Source: Hymenobacter sp. BT559
Lineage (GTDB): Bacteria; Bacteroidota; Bacteroidia; Cytophagales; Hymenobacteraceae
Direction: 5' to 3'
DNA: 64,000 bases
Assembly (NCBI RefSeq): GCF_016427535.1
Contig: NZ_JAELXV010000002.1
Location: 806,001-870,000, forward strand
Shown here: positions 52,923 through 61,583 of the stretch, piece by piece
How positions within the stretch are numbered: the first letter of the stretch is position 1
Layout: each line of letters begins with the position of its first letter
Translations under genes and position numbers: made by a program
Notes under the pieces: model-generated
What the model was told of the DNA's origin: nothing
Databases searched by the model: none
The model's input: the letters and a program-made list of their open reading frames with translations, nothing else

Positions 52923-55886
52923 ATGCAAACACTTTCCTCTCCTAAGTCGTCGGTTTGGCGCAACGGGTGGTTTCTCATACTGTGGCTAGTCAGCTTAGGC
53001 TGGCTATTGCCCACGGCCGCGCACGCTACCCACCTGCGTGCTGGCGACATTCAGGCCAAGGTCGACACGACGCCGACCCGCAACCCGAATCGGATTTTCT
53101 TTAAGCTGACGCTGTACCGCGACCCGCGGTATGTGCAGCAAAATACCATCAGGGTTTACTACGGCGATGGTAAAACCAGTGACCTAGATATCCCGACTGG
53201 GATTCCCAAAGCCAGCGAAGTATCAGTCTCGCCCACGGCCAACGTTATCACGTTCTACTTCGAGCACACGTACCCTGGCTCGGGCCGGTACACGGCTAGC
53301 ATGGTGGAGGCCAACCGAGTGGCGGGCGTGGTGAACATGACGGCCTCGGTAAACCAAACGTTCTACATCAGCACCACCCTCACGGTAGACCCCGGCTTGG
53401 GGCAAAACCGCTTGCCGGTGCTGCGGGCGCCGGCCATTGATGCCGCCGCGGCCGGGCAAGTGTTTTTGCACAACCCCGCGGCCTACGACGCCGACGGCGA
53501 CTCCCTAGGCTTCCGGCTGATGCAGAGCCAGCAAGTAGCCCTGATACCCAACCCGCTGCCCGCTAACTTTATTCCGACGCCCAGCATTACGAATGGGTAT
53601 GAATACCCGAACAGCCAGACGTTTGGCACCCCGGGGCAGAATCCAGTGCAGGTGTCTTTCCTGGATAATAACGGTAATCAGCTAGCGCAGGTAGGGGCGC
53701 CCGCTTCGCTCACCATTAATAGAAGCGGCCAGCTTATCTGGAACGCACCCCTACGTACTGGTACGTACAACGTGGCGATTATCGTGGAAGAGTGGCGTAA
53801 GAACGCCCTAGGCTATATTAAGATAGGGGAAGTACTGCGCGACATGCAGATAGACGTGGTAGCTACCAATAATCTGCCGCCCGTCATTAAAATTCCGCAG
53901 GACACGTGTGTGGTGGCTGGGGCAGTGCTCAATAAGGCTGTAACGGCGGTAGATGGTGTGGGGCCGAATGCCCCGGCTACGCCGGTACAGCTTTTTGCCT
54001 ACAGCGGTATCATTCCACCGGCCACGTTCCGGCAATCGACCCAGGGGCCGCCGCGCGCGGTGGGCCGGTTCAACTGGACTACGGCGTGCGAGAATATTGC
54101 GGCCCAGCCTTACCTAGTGGTATTTAAGGCGCAGGATACGCCGCGCACGCCGCCCAGCGCCAACGACCCTCCCTTGATTGACGAAAAAACGTGGCGCGTA
54201 ACGGTAGTGGGGCCCGCGCCCACCAACCTGCAAGCTGCTCCTACCACCAACCAGCGCGTGCTGCTGACCTGGGCAAGCTACCCTTGCCTATACTCCAGCC
54301 AGCCGGGCGTGCTGCCCACTATTCAAATTTATCGGCGCGAAAACTCGTATCCGTTCACGCCGGGGCCCTGCGAAACGGGGATTCCGGCAGCGGCAGGCTA
54401 CACGCGCATTGCCAGCATTCCGGCCAACCTGACGGCCTATACAGACGACAACAACGGCCAGGGGCTTACCCGCGGCCGCACGTATTGCTACCGCATCTAC
54501 GTCACATTTCCGCTGCCAGCAGGCGGGGCTAGCCTGGCCTCAAACGAGTCGTGCGCCACGCTCACGGGCCGCTCGGCTCAGCTCACCAACGTAGATGTGC
54601 TAACCACAGCGACCGCCAACGGGCAGATTGCCATTAAGTGGACCCAGCCGCGGGCTAATGTGGGCAACTTTAACGCCCCCTTAGGGTACCGCCTGAGCCG
54701 CAGCGCCACTGGAGCCGCTCCCTTTACGCTGGTCACCACTAAAACCAGCTTGGCCGACACTACCTATGTGGACAGCGACCCCGCGCTGAACACCCAAGAT
54801 GTGCAGTACACCTACCAGTTGGTTTTCTTTAGCGCGGCTGCTCCACAGCCAGGCAGCGCCGAAACCACTGAGACCTCGCCGCTGGCCAGCAGCGTGCGCC
54901 TAAACGTGGTGCCGAACAGCCTAGGTCGGCAAAATGCCCTGACTTGGACTTACCAGGTGCCTTGGGATAACAGCGGCCGCCCCACCAGCATCTACCGCCG
55001 GGTGGGCACGGGCGCGGGGGCATTCAGCCTGCTTACGACTGTGACGCCTAACGCTGGTGCTACTAGCGTCACGTACAACGACCAGGGCCTCACGGTGGGC
55101 GAAACGTACTGCTACTACGTGCAAACGAACGGGCAGTATGCCACGCCGGTCAACTCGCTGGGCCAGCCGATATTGACCAACCTACTCAACCGCAGCCAGC
55201 AGCAGTGCACGGTGCTCATCCCCACGCCTTGCACGCCGGTGCTGACCGTAGCGCCCATCAACTGCGACAGTTTGGCTGACCTCGACCAGCGAGATTCGAA
55301 TTTCAACTTTGCCGCTCAGCGCTACCAGAACCGCCTGCGCTGGACCCTCGGGAGCACGCCGGCCGGCTGCAGCTCGGACGTGGCGTATTTCCGCATCTAC
55401 TACCGTCCTACTCCAGAGGGCGCCTTCACCCTCATCGACTCGACCACGCAGTATACTTACCTGCACCAGGTGCCGCTGAACCCGGCCGGCAACACGGGCG
55501 GGGCGGGCTGCTACGTGGTGCAGGCCGTAAACGCGGCCAAGGTGCGCAGCGCTCTGAGCAACGTGGCTTGCCAGGACAACTGCGTATTCTTCTTGCTGCC
55601 TAATATCTTCACCCCCAATGGGGACGAGCTCAATGAGAAGTTCCGGCCCAAAACGGCTAGCCCCATCGTGCGCACCCACATCCAGATTTTCAACCGCTGG
55701 GGCCGCAAGGTGTATGAAAGCGACCGGGACCCCTACATCAACTGGGACGGCGGCGGCCCGCTCGGCGAAACGGGGTCTAGCGGCAAAGTGTCCAACGGCC
55801 TCTACTACTACCTGGCCGAGGTTGAATTTGCGGACTTTGCCGCTACCAAGCGCACCTACAAAGGCTGGGTAGAAGTGGCCCGCTAG
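52923..55886 (+). CDS. Large secreted multidomain protein with T9SS gliding-type C-terminal domain
   Basis: 987 residues. A signal peptide (FLILWLVSLGWLLPTAAHA) precedes THLRAGDIQAK, a start shared with many Bacteroidota surface proteins. Beta-sandwich/cadherin-like repeats occupy the body, with PKD-like and fibronectin type III-like modules (APTNLQAAPTTNQRVLLTWASY; NGQIAIKWTQP; GRQNALTWTYQVPW). The C-terminus (LLPNIFTPNGDELNEKFRP, IQIFNRWGRKVYESD, YYYLAEVEF, YKGWVEV) is the B-type sorting domain (gliding-motility C-terminal family) recognised by the T9SS. It would be exported through SprA, encoded elsewhere in this window, and be bound to the cell surface. Function of the body is unknown. 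Confidence 0.88.
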   Translation: MQTLSSPKSSVWRNGWFLILWLVSLGWLLPTAAHATHLRAGDIQAKVDTTPTRNPNRIFFKLTLYRDPRYVQQNTIRVYYGDGKTSDLDIPTGIPKASEVSVSPTANVITFYFEHTYPGSGRYTASMVEANRVAGVVNMTASVNQTFYISTTLTVDPGLGQNRLPVLRAPAIDAAAAGQVFLHNPAAYDADGDSLGFRLMQSQQVALIPNPLPANFIPTPSITNGYEYPNSQTFGTPGQNPVQVSFLDNNGNQLAQVGAPASLTINRSGQLIWNAPLRTGTYNVAIIVEEWRKNALGYIKIGEVLRDMQIDVVATNNLPPVIKIPQDTCVVAGAVLNKAVTAVDGVGPNAPATPVQLFAYSGIIPPATFRQSTQGPPRAVGRFNWTTACENIAAQPYLVVFKAQDTPRTPPSANDPPLIDEKTWRVTVVGPAPTNLQAAPTTNQRVLLTWASYPCLYSSQPGVLPTIQIYRRENSYPFTPGPCETGIPAAAGYTRIASIPANLTAYTDDNNGQGLTRGRTYCYRIYVTFPLPAGGASLASNESCATLTGRSAQLTNVDVLTTATANGQIAIKWTQPRANVGNFNAPLGYRLSRSATGAAPFTLVTTKTSLADTTYVDSDPALNTQDVQYTYQLVFFSAAAPQPGSAETTETSPLASSVRLNVVPNSLGRQNALTWTYQVPWDNSGRPTSIYRRVGTGAGAFSLLTTVTPNAGATSVTYNDQGLTVGETYCYYVQTNGQYATPVNSLGQPILTNLLNRSQQQCTVLIPTPCTPVLTVAPINCDSLADLDQRDSNFNFAAQRYQNRLRWTLGSTPAGCSSDVAYFRIYYRPTPEGAFTLIDSTTQYTYLHQVPLNPAGNTGGAGCYVVQAVNAAKVRSALSNVACQDNCVFFLLPNIFTPNGDELNEKFRPKTASPIVRTHIQIFNRWGRKVYESDRDPYINWDGGGPLGETGSSGKVSNGLYYYLAEVEFADFAATKRTYKGWVEVAR

Positions 55887-55908
55887 CGCCAGCCGCCCAG
55901 CAAGCAAT

Positions 55909-55940
55909 AAAAGCCGTCTCGGAAGAGGCGGCTTTTTTTT
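55909..55940 (+). terminator. Terminator of the T9SS-client gene
   Basis: GCCGTCTC and GAGGCGGC pair around GGAA (one G-T pair) and are followed by eight T, 22 nt past the stop. Confidence 0.9.
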
Positions 55941-55944
55941 GCGC

Positions 55945-55952
55945 TAAGTTTG
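55945..55952 (+). promoter_or_regulatory. Promoter -7 element of fabD
   Basis: TAAGTTTG, a TAnnTTTG match 56 nt before the fabD ATG, immediately after the terminator of the preceding gene. No matching TTG 20 nt upstream. Confidence 0.5.
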
Positions 55953-56007
55953 CCTCGCCAGCCGCTGGCTAGCCTTTTTTACCTAAGTAACGCTGTTTAT
56001 ACCGCTT

Positions 56008-56910
56008 ATGCAACCTACCACCGCTGGCCCCGTGGCCGTTGTTTTTCCTGGCCAGGGCAGCCAGTTTCCGGGCATGGCCCGCGAGCTATTCGACCAAAAC
56101 GAGGCTGCTCGTGCCTTACTCACGCAGGCCAATGACATTCTGGGGTTCAGCCTCACCAACCTGATGTTTGAGGGCACCGAGGCCGACCTGCGCCGCACCG
56201 ACGTGACGCAGCCCGCCGTATTTGTGCACTCGGTGGCGCAGTTTGTGGCGCAGCCCGATTTGCAGCCCGCTATGGTGGCCGGCCATTCCCTAGGTGAGTT
56301 CTCGGCGCTAGTGGCGGCCGGCGTGCTCTCGTTTGCCGATGCGCTGCCGCTGGTGGCCCGCCGCGCCCAAGCCATGCAAGCGGCATGTGAGGAGCAGCCC
56401 GGCACAATGGCCGCCATCTTGGGCCTAGCCGACGACGTGGTAGAGCGCGTGTGCCAGGAAATTACAGCTGGCGGCGACGTAGTGGTAGCGGCCAACTACA
56501 ATTGCCCCGGTCAGCTCGTTATTTCGGGCTCAACCGAAGGCATCACCAAAGCCTGCGAAGCCCTGAAGGCGGCCGGGGCTAAGCGTGCCTTGCCGCTGCC
56601 CGTGGGTGGGGCCTTCCACTCGCCCCTGATGCAGTCGGCCCAGGCCGCACTGGCCGAGGCCATCGAGCGCACCACCTTCCAGCCCGCGCGCTGCCCCGTG
56701 TACCAGAACGTAGATGCTGCTCCGCACCGCGACCCCGCCGAAATCAAAGCCAACCTGCTGGCCCAACTCACTGCGCCCGTACGCTGGACCCAGAGTGTGC
56801 AAGCCATGGCGCAGGATGGCGCTGTCACTTTCCTAGAATGTGGCCCCGGCAAGGTGCTGCAAGGCTTGGTGAAGAAAATTGCCCCCACTGCTACTGCTGC
56901 CTCGGTGTAA
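56008..56910 (+). CDS. fabD: Malonyl-CoA:ACP transacylase
   Basis: 300 residues, typical for FabD. Loads malonyl groups on acyl carrier protein for fatty-acid synthesis. N-terminus VVFPGQGSQFPGMA; catalytic GHSLGEFSAL with Ser94; the His-containing GGAFHSPLM; and a C-terminal ECGPGKVLQGLVKK. Located in no evident fatty-acid cluster. A loading enzyme dedicated to the upstream NRPS/PKS locus (50 kb away) is unlikely given the housekeeping signature. Confidence 0.96.
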   Translation: MQPTTAGPVAVVFPGQGSQFPGMARELFDQNEAARALLTQANDILGFSLTNLMFEGTEADLRRTDVTQPAVFVHSVAQFVAQPDLQPAMVAGHSLGEFSALVAAGVLSFADALPLVARRAQAMQAACEEQPGTMAAILGLADDVVERVCQEITAGGDVVVAANYNCPGQLVISGSTEGITKACEALKAAGAKRALPLPVGGAFHSPLMQSAQAALAEAIERTTFQPARCPVYQNVDAAPHRDPAEIKANLLAQLTAPVRWTQSVQAMAQDGAVTFLECGPGKVLQGLVKKIAPTATAASV

Positions 56911-56918
56911 ATAGATAG

Positions 56919-57010
56919 TTGCCCTAGGGTACTACCTAGGGCAAAACTAGGCTAAAGCCTACTGCAAGCTCTGACCTCCATAAAGGTCAAGGCTTGTAGT
57001 AGGCTTTAGC
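56919..57010. terminator. Two nested-side-by-side hairpins between fabD and folK
   Basis: 56919-56944: a 10-bp perfect stem TTGCCCTAGG/CCTAGGGCAA with a 6-nt loop, containing two CCTAGG. 56951-57010: a long hairpin with arms 56951-56963 and 56998-57010 and inner CTGACCT/AGGTCA-type stem, followed by five T. The second includes the folK stop codon. It terminates fabD and probably folK. Confidence 0.75.
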
Positions 57011-57497
57011 TTTTTACCCGCGTCACTTCCAGCGGGTCGGGGCAATGGGCCAGTAGCTCAGCTACCGTTTGGTGCAGCTGCGGATGCACCAAACCAGGAG
57101 CTAGCTCGGCCAGCGGCACTAGGGCAAAGCGGCGGGCGGGCAGCGCTGGGTGCGGCACCGTTAGAGTAGGAGTATTGATAATTTCCTGCCCGTAAAACAA
57201 AATATCGACATCGAGCGTGCGGGCACCCCAGCGCAGCCGTCGCTCACGGCCGGCCTGCTGCTCGGTGGCCAGGCAGGCCGCAAGCAACTCGGCGGCGGGC
57301 AGGGCAGTGCGCACGGCCAGCACCTGGTTTAGAAAGGCGGGCTGGTCCTCCACGCCCCAAGCGGCCGTTTCGTAGTAAGCCGACGCCGCTACGATAGCGC
57401 CGGCCGTGGCGGCAAGCACCTGCTGAGCCTGCTGCAAGTAGGCGACGCGGTCGCCTAGGTTGCCGCCCAGCAGCAGATACGATACAACGCTGCTCAT
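57006..57497 (-). CDS. folK: 2-amino-4-hydroxy-6-hydroxymethyldihydropteridine pyrophosphokinase
   Basis: 163 residues from the ATG at 57497 (MSSVVSYLLLGGNLGDR). Catalyses pyrophosphate transfer from ATP to the pterin in folate synthesis. Motifs GGNLGDR, YYETAAWGVEDQPAFLNQVLA and the RWGARTLDVDILFYG signature are intact. The ATG overlaps the stop of the upstream hydrolase gene by 4 nt (ATGA). The frame is open 25 codons further upstream, without family similarity. Confidence 0.95.
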   Translation of the reverse strand: MSSVVSYLLLGGNLGDRVAYLQQAQQVLAATAGAIVAASAYYETAAWGVEDQPAFLNQVLAVRTALPAAELLAACLATEQQAGRERRLRWGARTLDVDILFYGQEIINTPTLTVPHPALPARRFALVPLAELAPGLVHPQLHQTVAELLAHCPDPLEVTRVKS

Positions 57498-58363
57498 GCG
57501 TGTTGCTGAAAGAAAGTAGCAGTGCGCTCGGCCACCAGCCGGGCCAGAGGTGGCAGCTCGGGGGAGGACCACGGATGGCCGCCGCCGAACATGTGCCCTG
57601 CCTCCGGCACGATGAAAAGCTCTGCGTCGGGCTTGCGGGCCAAGAGCTCCTCGGCGGCGCTCAGGGGCACGGTTTCGTCGGGGTCGCCGTGCACAATGAG
57701 CAAGGGCTGGCGCAGCTGTGGCACCAGCCTAGGTAGGTCGAGGCGCGGCCGGTTGGCGTGGTAGTCTTCGGCAATTTGGTAGTACATAGGCAGCTGCTGG
57801 CCGGTGCGCGAGTTGGGCACGTAGAGCACGCCTTCGCGCTGCCACTGCGCAATAACCTCGGCGGGCCAGCGCGGCGCAAGGTCGGCCACGGCGGCCCAGG
57901 TAGCCACGGCCGCGATGCGGGCGTCTTCAGCAGCCTTCAGCAGCACCAGTCCGCCCCCACGGCTATGGCCGATGAGATACAGGCGCCCTAGGTCGAGCAA
58001 GAGCGCGGGCAGCGGCGTAGCGCCGGGGGTATGTAGGGCGTCGAGCAGCTGCCCTAGGTCGTTAAGCTCGTGGCTAAAGTTGTTGTGCCCAAAGGCTTCG
58101 AGGTCTTCTAGGTCGCCGGTGCCGCCCACTACCACGCCGTTGTGCGAGAGGTTGAGCTTGATGAATACAAAGCCCTGCTCGGCAAAAAAACGCGCTAGCA
58201 GCGGGAAGTGCCCCCAGTCCTTAAAACCTTTGAACCCATGCACGAACACCACCACGGGCCGGGCCGGGGCGGTAGGCGAAGCAGGAGTTAAATAGGTGGC
58301 ATCGGCGGCAAAAGGGCGGCCGTGGCCGGTGCCCGTGAGCACGAACTCAACAGTAGTAAGCAT
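57494..58363 (-). CDS. Alpha/beta hydrolase, dienelactone-hydrolase-like
   Basis: 289 residues with no signal peptide. Nucleophile in LIGHSRGGGLVLL (Ser), Asp in VHGDPDETVP, His in PEAGHMFGGGHPW. The Gly-Phe-Lys-rich start (VVFVHGFKGFKDWGHFPLLARFFAEQG) fits a family of small esterases or peptidases of uncertain substrate. Overlaps folK by 4 nt, so it is co-transcribed with it, although no folate link is apparent. Confidence 0.85.
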   Translation of the reverse strand: MLTTVEFVLTGTGHGRPFAADATYLTPASPTAPARPVVVFVHGFKGFKDWGHFPLLARFFAEQGFVFIKLNLSHNGVVVGGTGDLEDLEAFGHNNFSHELNDLGQLLDALHTPGATPLPALLLDLGRLYLIGHSRGGGLVLLKAAEDARIAAVATWAAVADLAPRWPAEVIAQWQREGVLYVPNSRTGQQLPMYYQIAEDYHANRPRLDLPRLVPQLRQPLLIVHGDPDETVPLSAAEELLARKPDAELFIVPEAGHMFGGGHPWSSPELPPLARLVAERTATFFQQHA

Positions 58364-58445
58364 ACGTATAGCGAGGAAAAGTACCGCAAGCTACTTCCTA
58401 GGCAGTAGGGGCCAATGCGCCCGGCTGCCGTATCATTGCGCCCGC

Positions 58446-59435
58446 ATGGCACACCCGCTCGACTCTATTCAGGCTCCTATCGCCGCCGAAATGGCTGAGT
58501 TTGAAGTGAAATTTCGCCAGTCGATGCAAACCAACGTGCTGCTGCTCGACAAGATAATGGGCTACATTGTGCGCCGCAAAGGCAAGCAGGTGCGGCCCAT
58601 GTTCGTGTTTTTAACGGCCCGCACTGTAGCCGCCGACCCGGCCGGCCCGCTAAATCCCGCTTCCTTTCGGGGCGCGGCGCTCATCGAGTTGCTGCACACC
58701 GCCACGCTGGTGCACGACGATGTGGTGGACGAGAGCAACTACCGTCGCGGCTTCTTCTCCATCAATGCGTTATGGAAAAATAAGATAGCTGTGCTGGTGG
58801 GCGACTACCTACTTTCGCGCGGCTTGCAGCTGGCGCTAGAGCACGATGATTTTGACCTGCTGAAGATAGTAAACCGGGCGGTGCGCGAGCTTAGTGAAGG
58901 CGAGCTACTGCAAATCGAAAAGGCCCGCCGCCTCGACATCACGGAGGACGTTTACTTTGATATTATCCGCCAGAAAACAGCGTCACTCATCGCCTCTTGC
59001 ACGGCGGTGGGGGCAGCATCGGTAGGCGCTAGCAAAGAAATAGTTGAGCGCGCCCGCCTTTTCGGCGAGAAAGTGGGCATGGCTTTCCAGATAAAAGATG
59101 ACCTGTTTGACTACGGCACTGCCGAAATTGGCAAGCCCGTGGGCATCGACATCAAGGAGAAAAAAATGACGTTGCCGCTCATCTATGCCTTGCAGCAGGC
59201 GAGCTGGCTCGATAAGCGCCGCGTTATTTTCAACGTGAAGAACAACGCTGGCCACCGTGACCGCGTGCAGCAGGTTATCGACTTCGTCAAAAAATCGGGC
59301 GGCCTCGACTATGCCGTGCGCACCATGGAGCGCTACCGCGACGAAGCCCTAGCTATTCTGCACGAGTTTCCGGCCTCGGCCGCTCGCACCTCACTGGAGG
59401 CGCTGATAAACTACACGATAGAGCGGGAGAAATAA
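58446..59435 (+). CDS. Polyprenyl diphosphate synthase (octaprenyl-type)
   Basis: 329 residues from the ATG at 58446; the frame is open 50 codons upstream but without family similarity. Elongates farnesyl diphosphate with IPP in trans to make the menaquinone side chain. First Asp-rich motif LVHDDVVDE and second KDDLFDYG are intact, with LMYG-like start GKQVRPMFVFLTA and TATLVHDD. The length of the product cannot be fixed, but the size matches octaprenyl/solanesyl synthases (IspB-like). Divergent from the hydrolase gene. Confidence 0.94.
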   Translation: MAHPLDSIQAPIAAEMAEFEVKFRQSMQTNVLLLDKIMGYIVRRKGKQVRPMFVFLTARTVAADPAGPLNPASFRGAALIELLHTATLVHDDVVDESNYRRGFFSINALWKNKIAVLVGDYLLSRGLQLALEHDDFDLLKIVNRAVRELSEGELLQIEKARRLDITEDVYFDIIRQKTASLIASCTAVGAASVGASKEIVERARLFGEKVGMAFQIKDDLFDYGTAEIGKPVGIDIKEKKMTLPLIYALQQASWLDKRRVIFNVKNNAGHRDRVQQVIDFVKKSGGLDYAVRTMERYRDEALAILHEFPASAARTSLEALINYTIEREK

Positions 59436-59443
59436 GTAATAAG

Positions 59444-59480
59444 TAATAGGCGTAATACTGTTCTGCTATTACGCTAATTA
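59444..59480. terminator. Hairpin between polyprenyl synthase and M23 genes
   Basis: GCGTAATA/TATTACGC at 59450-59457 and 59467-59474 around CTGTTCTGC, with TAATAG/CTAATTA flanks that pair partly. Its reverse complement shares the loop word AGAACAG and the stem GCGTAAT/ATTACGC with the hairpin at 45456-45518. It overlaps the M23 gene stop at 59474. Confidence 0.65.
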
Positions 59481-60160
59481 CCTATAACAAGCGCTGGGTC
59501 AGGGCACAGCTCTGCCCAATAAGCGCGCTCGCTGGGCGGGGCTACACCCGGAAAATCGCCCCAGCGGCCCTGCATATCGGCGATGAGCTGGAAGTGTAGG
59601 TGCGGCGGCCAGTCACCATTTTCGGGGTAGGGGCCTACGTGGGCAAAAGTTTGGCCTTGGGCCAGCGCCTGCCCCGGTTGCAGACCTAGGAGGTCGGTGC
59701 GCGTGAGGTGGCCGTAGAGGCTGAAAAACGTCCTCCCTTCGAGTTCGTGTGCTAAGATGACAGTCGGGCCATAGTCGCCAAAATTGTTGTTATCGGCCAG
59801 ACTGTGCACCGTAGCGGGTAGGGGCGTGGCTACAGGCGTGCCCGCCGGTACCCATACATCGAGCCCGAGATGCAGCGAGCGGGGCTCCGTGGCGTCGGCG
59901 AAGTGCGGGCTGCGACGGTAGATAACACGGTTTTCGAGGTAGCCGCCCAGGCCGACGGTGGCCCGTTGCTCGGCTAGCATGGTGTCCACCACCTTGTCGA
60001 AGAATGCAGTGTCTCGTAGCTCTTCGGGGCGCCCTAGGTGCGGGTTAGAGGCAGTGAAATCGAGTTGTGCTGCGGTGGGGTCGACCAAGGCGCAAGTGGG
60101 AAGCACGGCGGCAAACTGCCCGCGGTGCCGGGCTAGGAGGGAAGCTAGGTCTTGTGGCAT
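59474..60160 (-). CDS. M23-family metallopeptidase domain protein (LytM-like), apparently cytoplasmic
   Basis: 228 residues without a signal peptide. The zinc motif HLGLDVWVPAGTPV (His-x3-Asp) and the second LYGHL and PPHLHFQL are present, so the site looks intact. It lacks the usual export signal and peptidoglycan-binding domains, so a cytoplasmic role (for example in a phosphotransferase/aminotransferase-linked family where M23 domains occur) or a missing upstream domain are both possible. Its substrate is not known. Confidence 0.75.
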   Translation of the reverse strand: MPQDLASLLARHRGQFAAVLPTCALVDPTAAQLDFTASNPHLGRPEELRDTAFFDKVVDTMLAEQRATVGLGGYLENRVIYRRSPHFADATEPRSLHLGLDVWVPAGTPVATPLPATVHSLADNNNFGDYGPTVILAHELEGRTFFSLYGHLTRTDLLGLQPGQALAQGQTFAHVGPYPENGDWPPHLHFQLIADMQGRWGDFPGVAPPSERAYWAELCPDPALVIGN

Positions 60161-60252
60161 GGGGCTGCGAAGCTAGGCTACGGCGCCCACGCGGGCCCTA
60201 GGTTGGGGTAGGCACCCAAATTATACACTAGCCGTACCAAGCACACGAACCG

Positions 60253-60260
60253 TAAATTTG
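60253..60260 (+). promoter_or_regulatory. Promoter -7 element of the flavin/2Fe-2S reductase gene
   Basis: TAAATTTG, a TAnnTTTG match 33 nt before the ATG at 60293. Confidence 0.5.
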
Positions 60261-60292
60261 CGCTTTATTCTAAATATATCAAGTCCGAGCCC

Positions 60293-61390
60293 ATGTCGTC
60301 GTACCTGACGCTGACCGTCGTTGCCCTTACCCAGGAAACTCCTGATACCGTTACTATTCACCTCGAGCGGCCCGACCGCCAAACCGTGCCCAGCAAGCCG
60401 GGCCAGTTCCTGACCTTGCTGGTGCCCTGCGGCCCGGCTGGCTCTAAGCCCGAGCGCCGCGCCTACTCGCTCAGCAGCACGCCGGCCGAGGCACCTAGGC
60501 TGTCGGTAACGGTGAAGCGCGTGGCCGGTGGCCTGGTCAGCAACTACTTGCTCGATACCGTGAAGGTAGGCCAGCAGTACGAGGTGCTGCCGCCCCTCGG
60601 CAACTTTGTAGTGCAGCCCAGCCCCAAGGCGGCGCGCTCGCTGGTGCTCATTGGGGCGGGCTCTGGCATCACGCCGCTCATGAGCATGCTCAAGGCCATT
60701 CTCAGCGAGGAGCCGCAAAGCCACGTGCTACTGCTTTATGGCAACCGCAACGAGGAGTCCGTCATTTTTAAGCAGCAGCTTGCCGACCTAGAAGCCAACA
60801 GCCGCGGCCGCCTGCAGGTAGAGCATGTGTATAGCCAGCCGCTACGCCCGGCCGGGCCGCACCAGCACACGGGCCGCGTCAACCGCACTACCATTTTGCG
60901 CATTCTGGAGCAGCGCCACCAATTTCCGGCGCCGCAGGCCGAGTACTACATCTGCGGGCCCGAGGGCCTGATGACGGAAGCCGAAGCAGCCTTGCAACTG
61001 CTCAATGTGCCGAGCAGCCGCATCCGGCGCGAGAGCTTTGTGGCGGCCGCCGATACGGCCGAAGCCAGTGCCACCCACGGCGACGTGCTGGCCGGCACCG
61101 ACGATGGCCCCGTGAAAAGCCGCAACGTGACCATTCAGTACGAGGGCAGCGAATACGTGCTCAACGTGCCTACCGGCAAAACCATTTTGGATGCCGCGCT
61201 TGACGAAGACATCGACCTGCCCTACTCGTGCCAAGCCGGCTTGTGCACCGCCTGCCGCGGCAAGTGCCTATCGGGCAAAGTACACCTCGACGAGCGCGAG
61301 GGGCTGTCCGACTCTGAAATCGCCAAAGGCTATGTGCTCACCTGCGTGGCCCACCCGCTCACCAGCGATGTGGTAATAGAAATAGGCTAG
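60293..61390 (+). CDS. FAD/2Fe-2S ferredoxin-NAD(P)H reductase (PaaE-like)
   Basis: 365 residues. N-terminal FAD-binding FNR domain (RRAYSLSSTPAEAP), NAD(P)H domain (VLIGAGSGITPLMSMLKAI, YICGPEGLMTEAEAAL) and a C-terminal plant-type 2Fe-2S ferredoxin domain (CQAGLCTACRGKC; final Cys in VLTCVAHP). This order is typical of PaaE-type reductases that feed electrons from NADPH to a partner oxygenase or desaturase. No oxygenase partner gene is in this window, so the partner is unknown. Confidence 0.93.
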   Translation: MSSYLTLTVVALTQETPDTVTIHLERPDRQTVPSKPGQFLTLLVPCGPAGSKPERRAYSLSSTPAEAPRLSVTVKRVAGGLVSNYLLDTVKVGQQYEVLPPLGNFVVQPSPKAARSLVLIGAGSGITPLMSMLKAILSEEPQSHVLLLYGNRNEESVIFKQQLADLEANSRGRLQVEHVYSQPLRPAGPHQHTGRVNRTTILRILEQRHQFPAPQAEYYICGPEGLMTEAEAALQLLNVPSSRIRRESFVAAADTAEASATHGDVLAGTDDGPVKSRNVTIQYEGSEYVLNVPTGKTILDAALDEDIDLPYSCQAGLCTACRGKCLSGKVHLDEREGLSDSEIAKGYVLTCVAHPLTSDVVIEIG

Positions 61391-61411
61391 CCCTAGGTAA
61401 TGTTATTGGGG

Positions 61412-61441
61412 TGCCAGCCAGCTGCTTGCGGCTGGCTGGGT
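61412..61441 (+). terminator. Hairpin after the reductase gene
   Basis: CCAGCCAGC pairs with GCTGGCTGG around TGCTTGCG, 25 nt past the stop. No T-tract. Weak terminator or repeat: the sequence GCGGCTGGCT occurs again at 61518-61527. Confidence 0.45.
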
Positions 61442-61583
61442 AGGTGTGGCATAATCATTCGGTAACCTTTGGCGGTTGAAACTTAAGCCGTGCAGCTTAC
61501 TTTGCCCGCCGCAAGCAAGCGGCTGGCTAGTTGATTTAGCAAAGGCCACACCCATTTGCCTACCATTTGCGTACCCTATTTCT

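Noticed and set aside
55182..55907. 241-codon minus-strand frame over the end of the T9SS-client gene
   Set aside because: Antisense to the conserved sorting domain; no start context or family.
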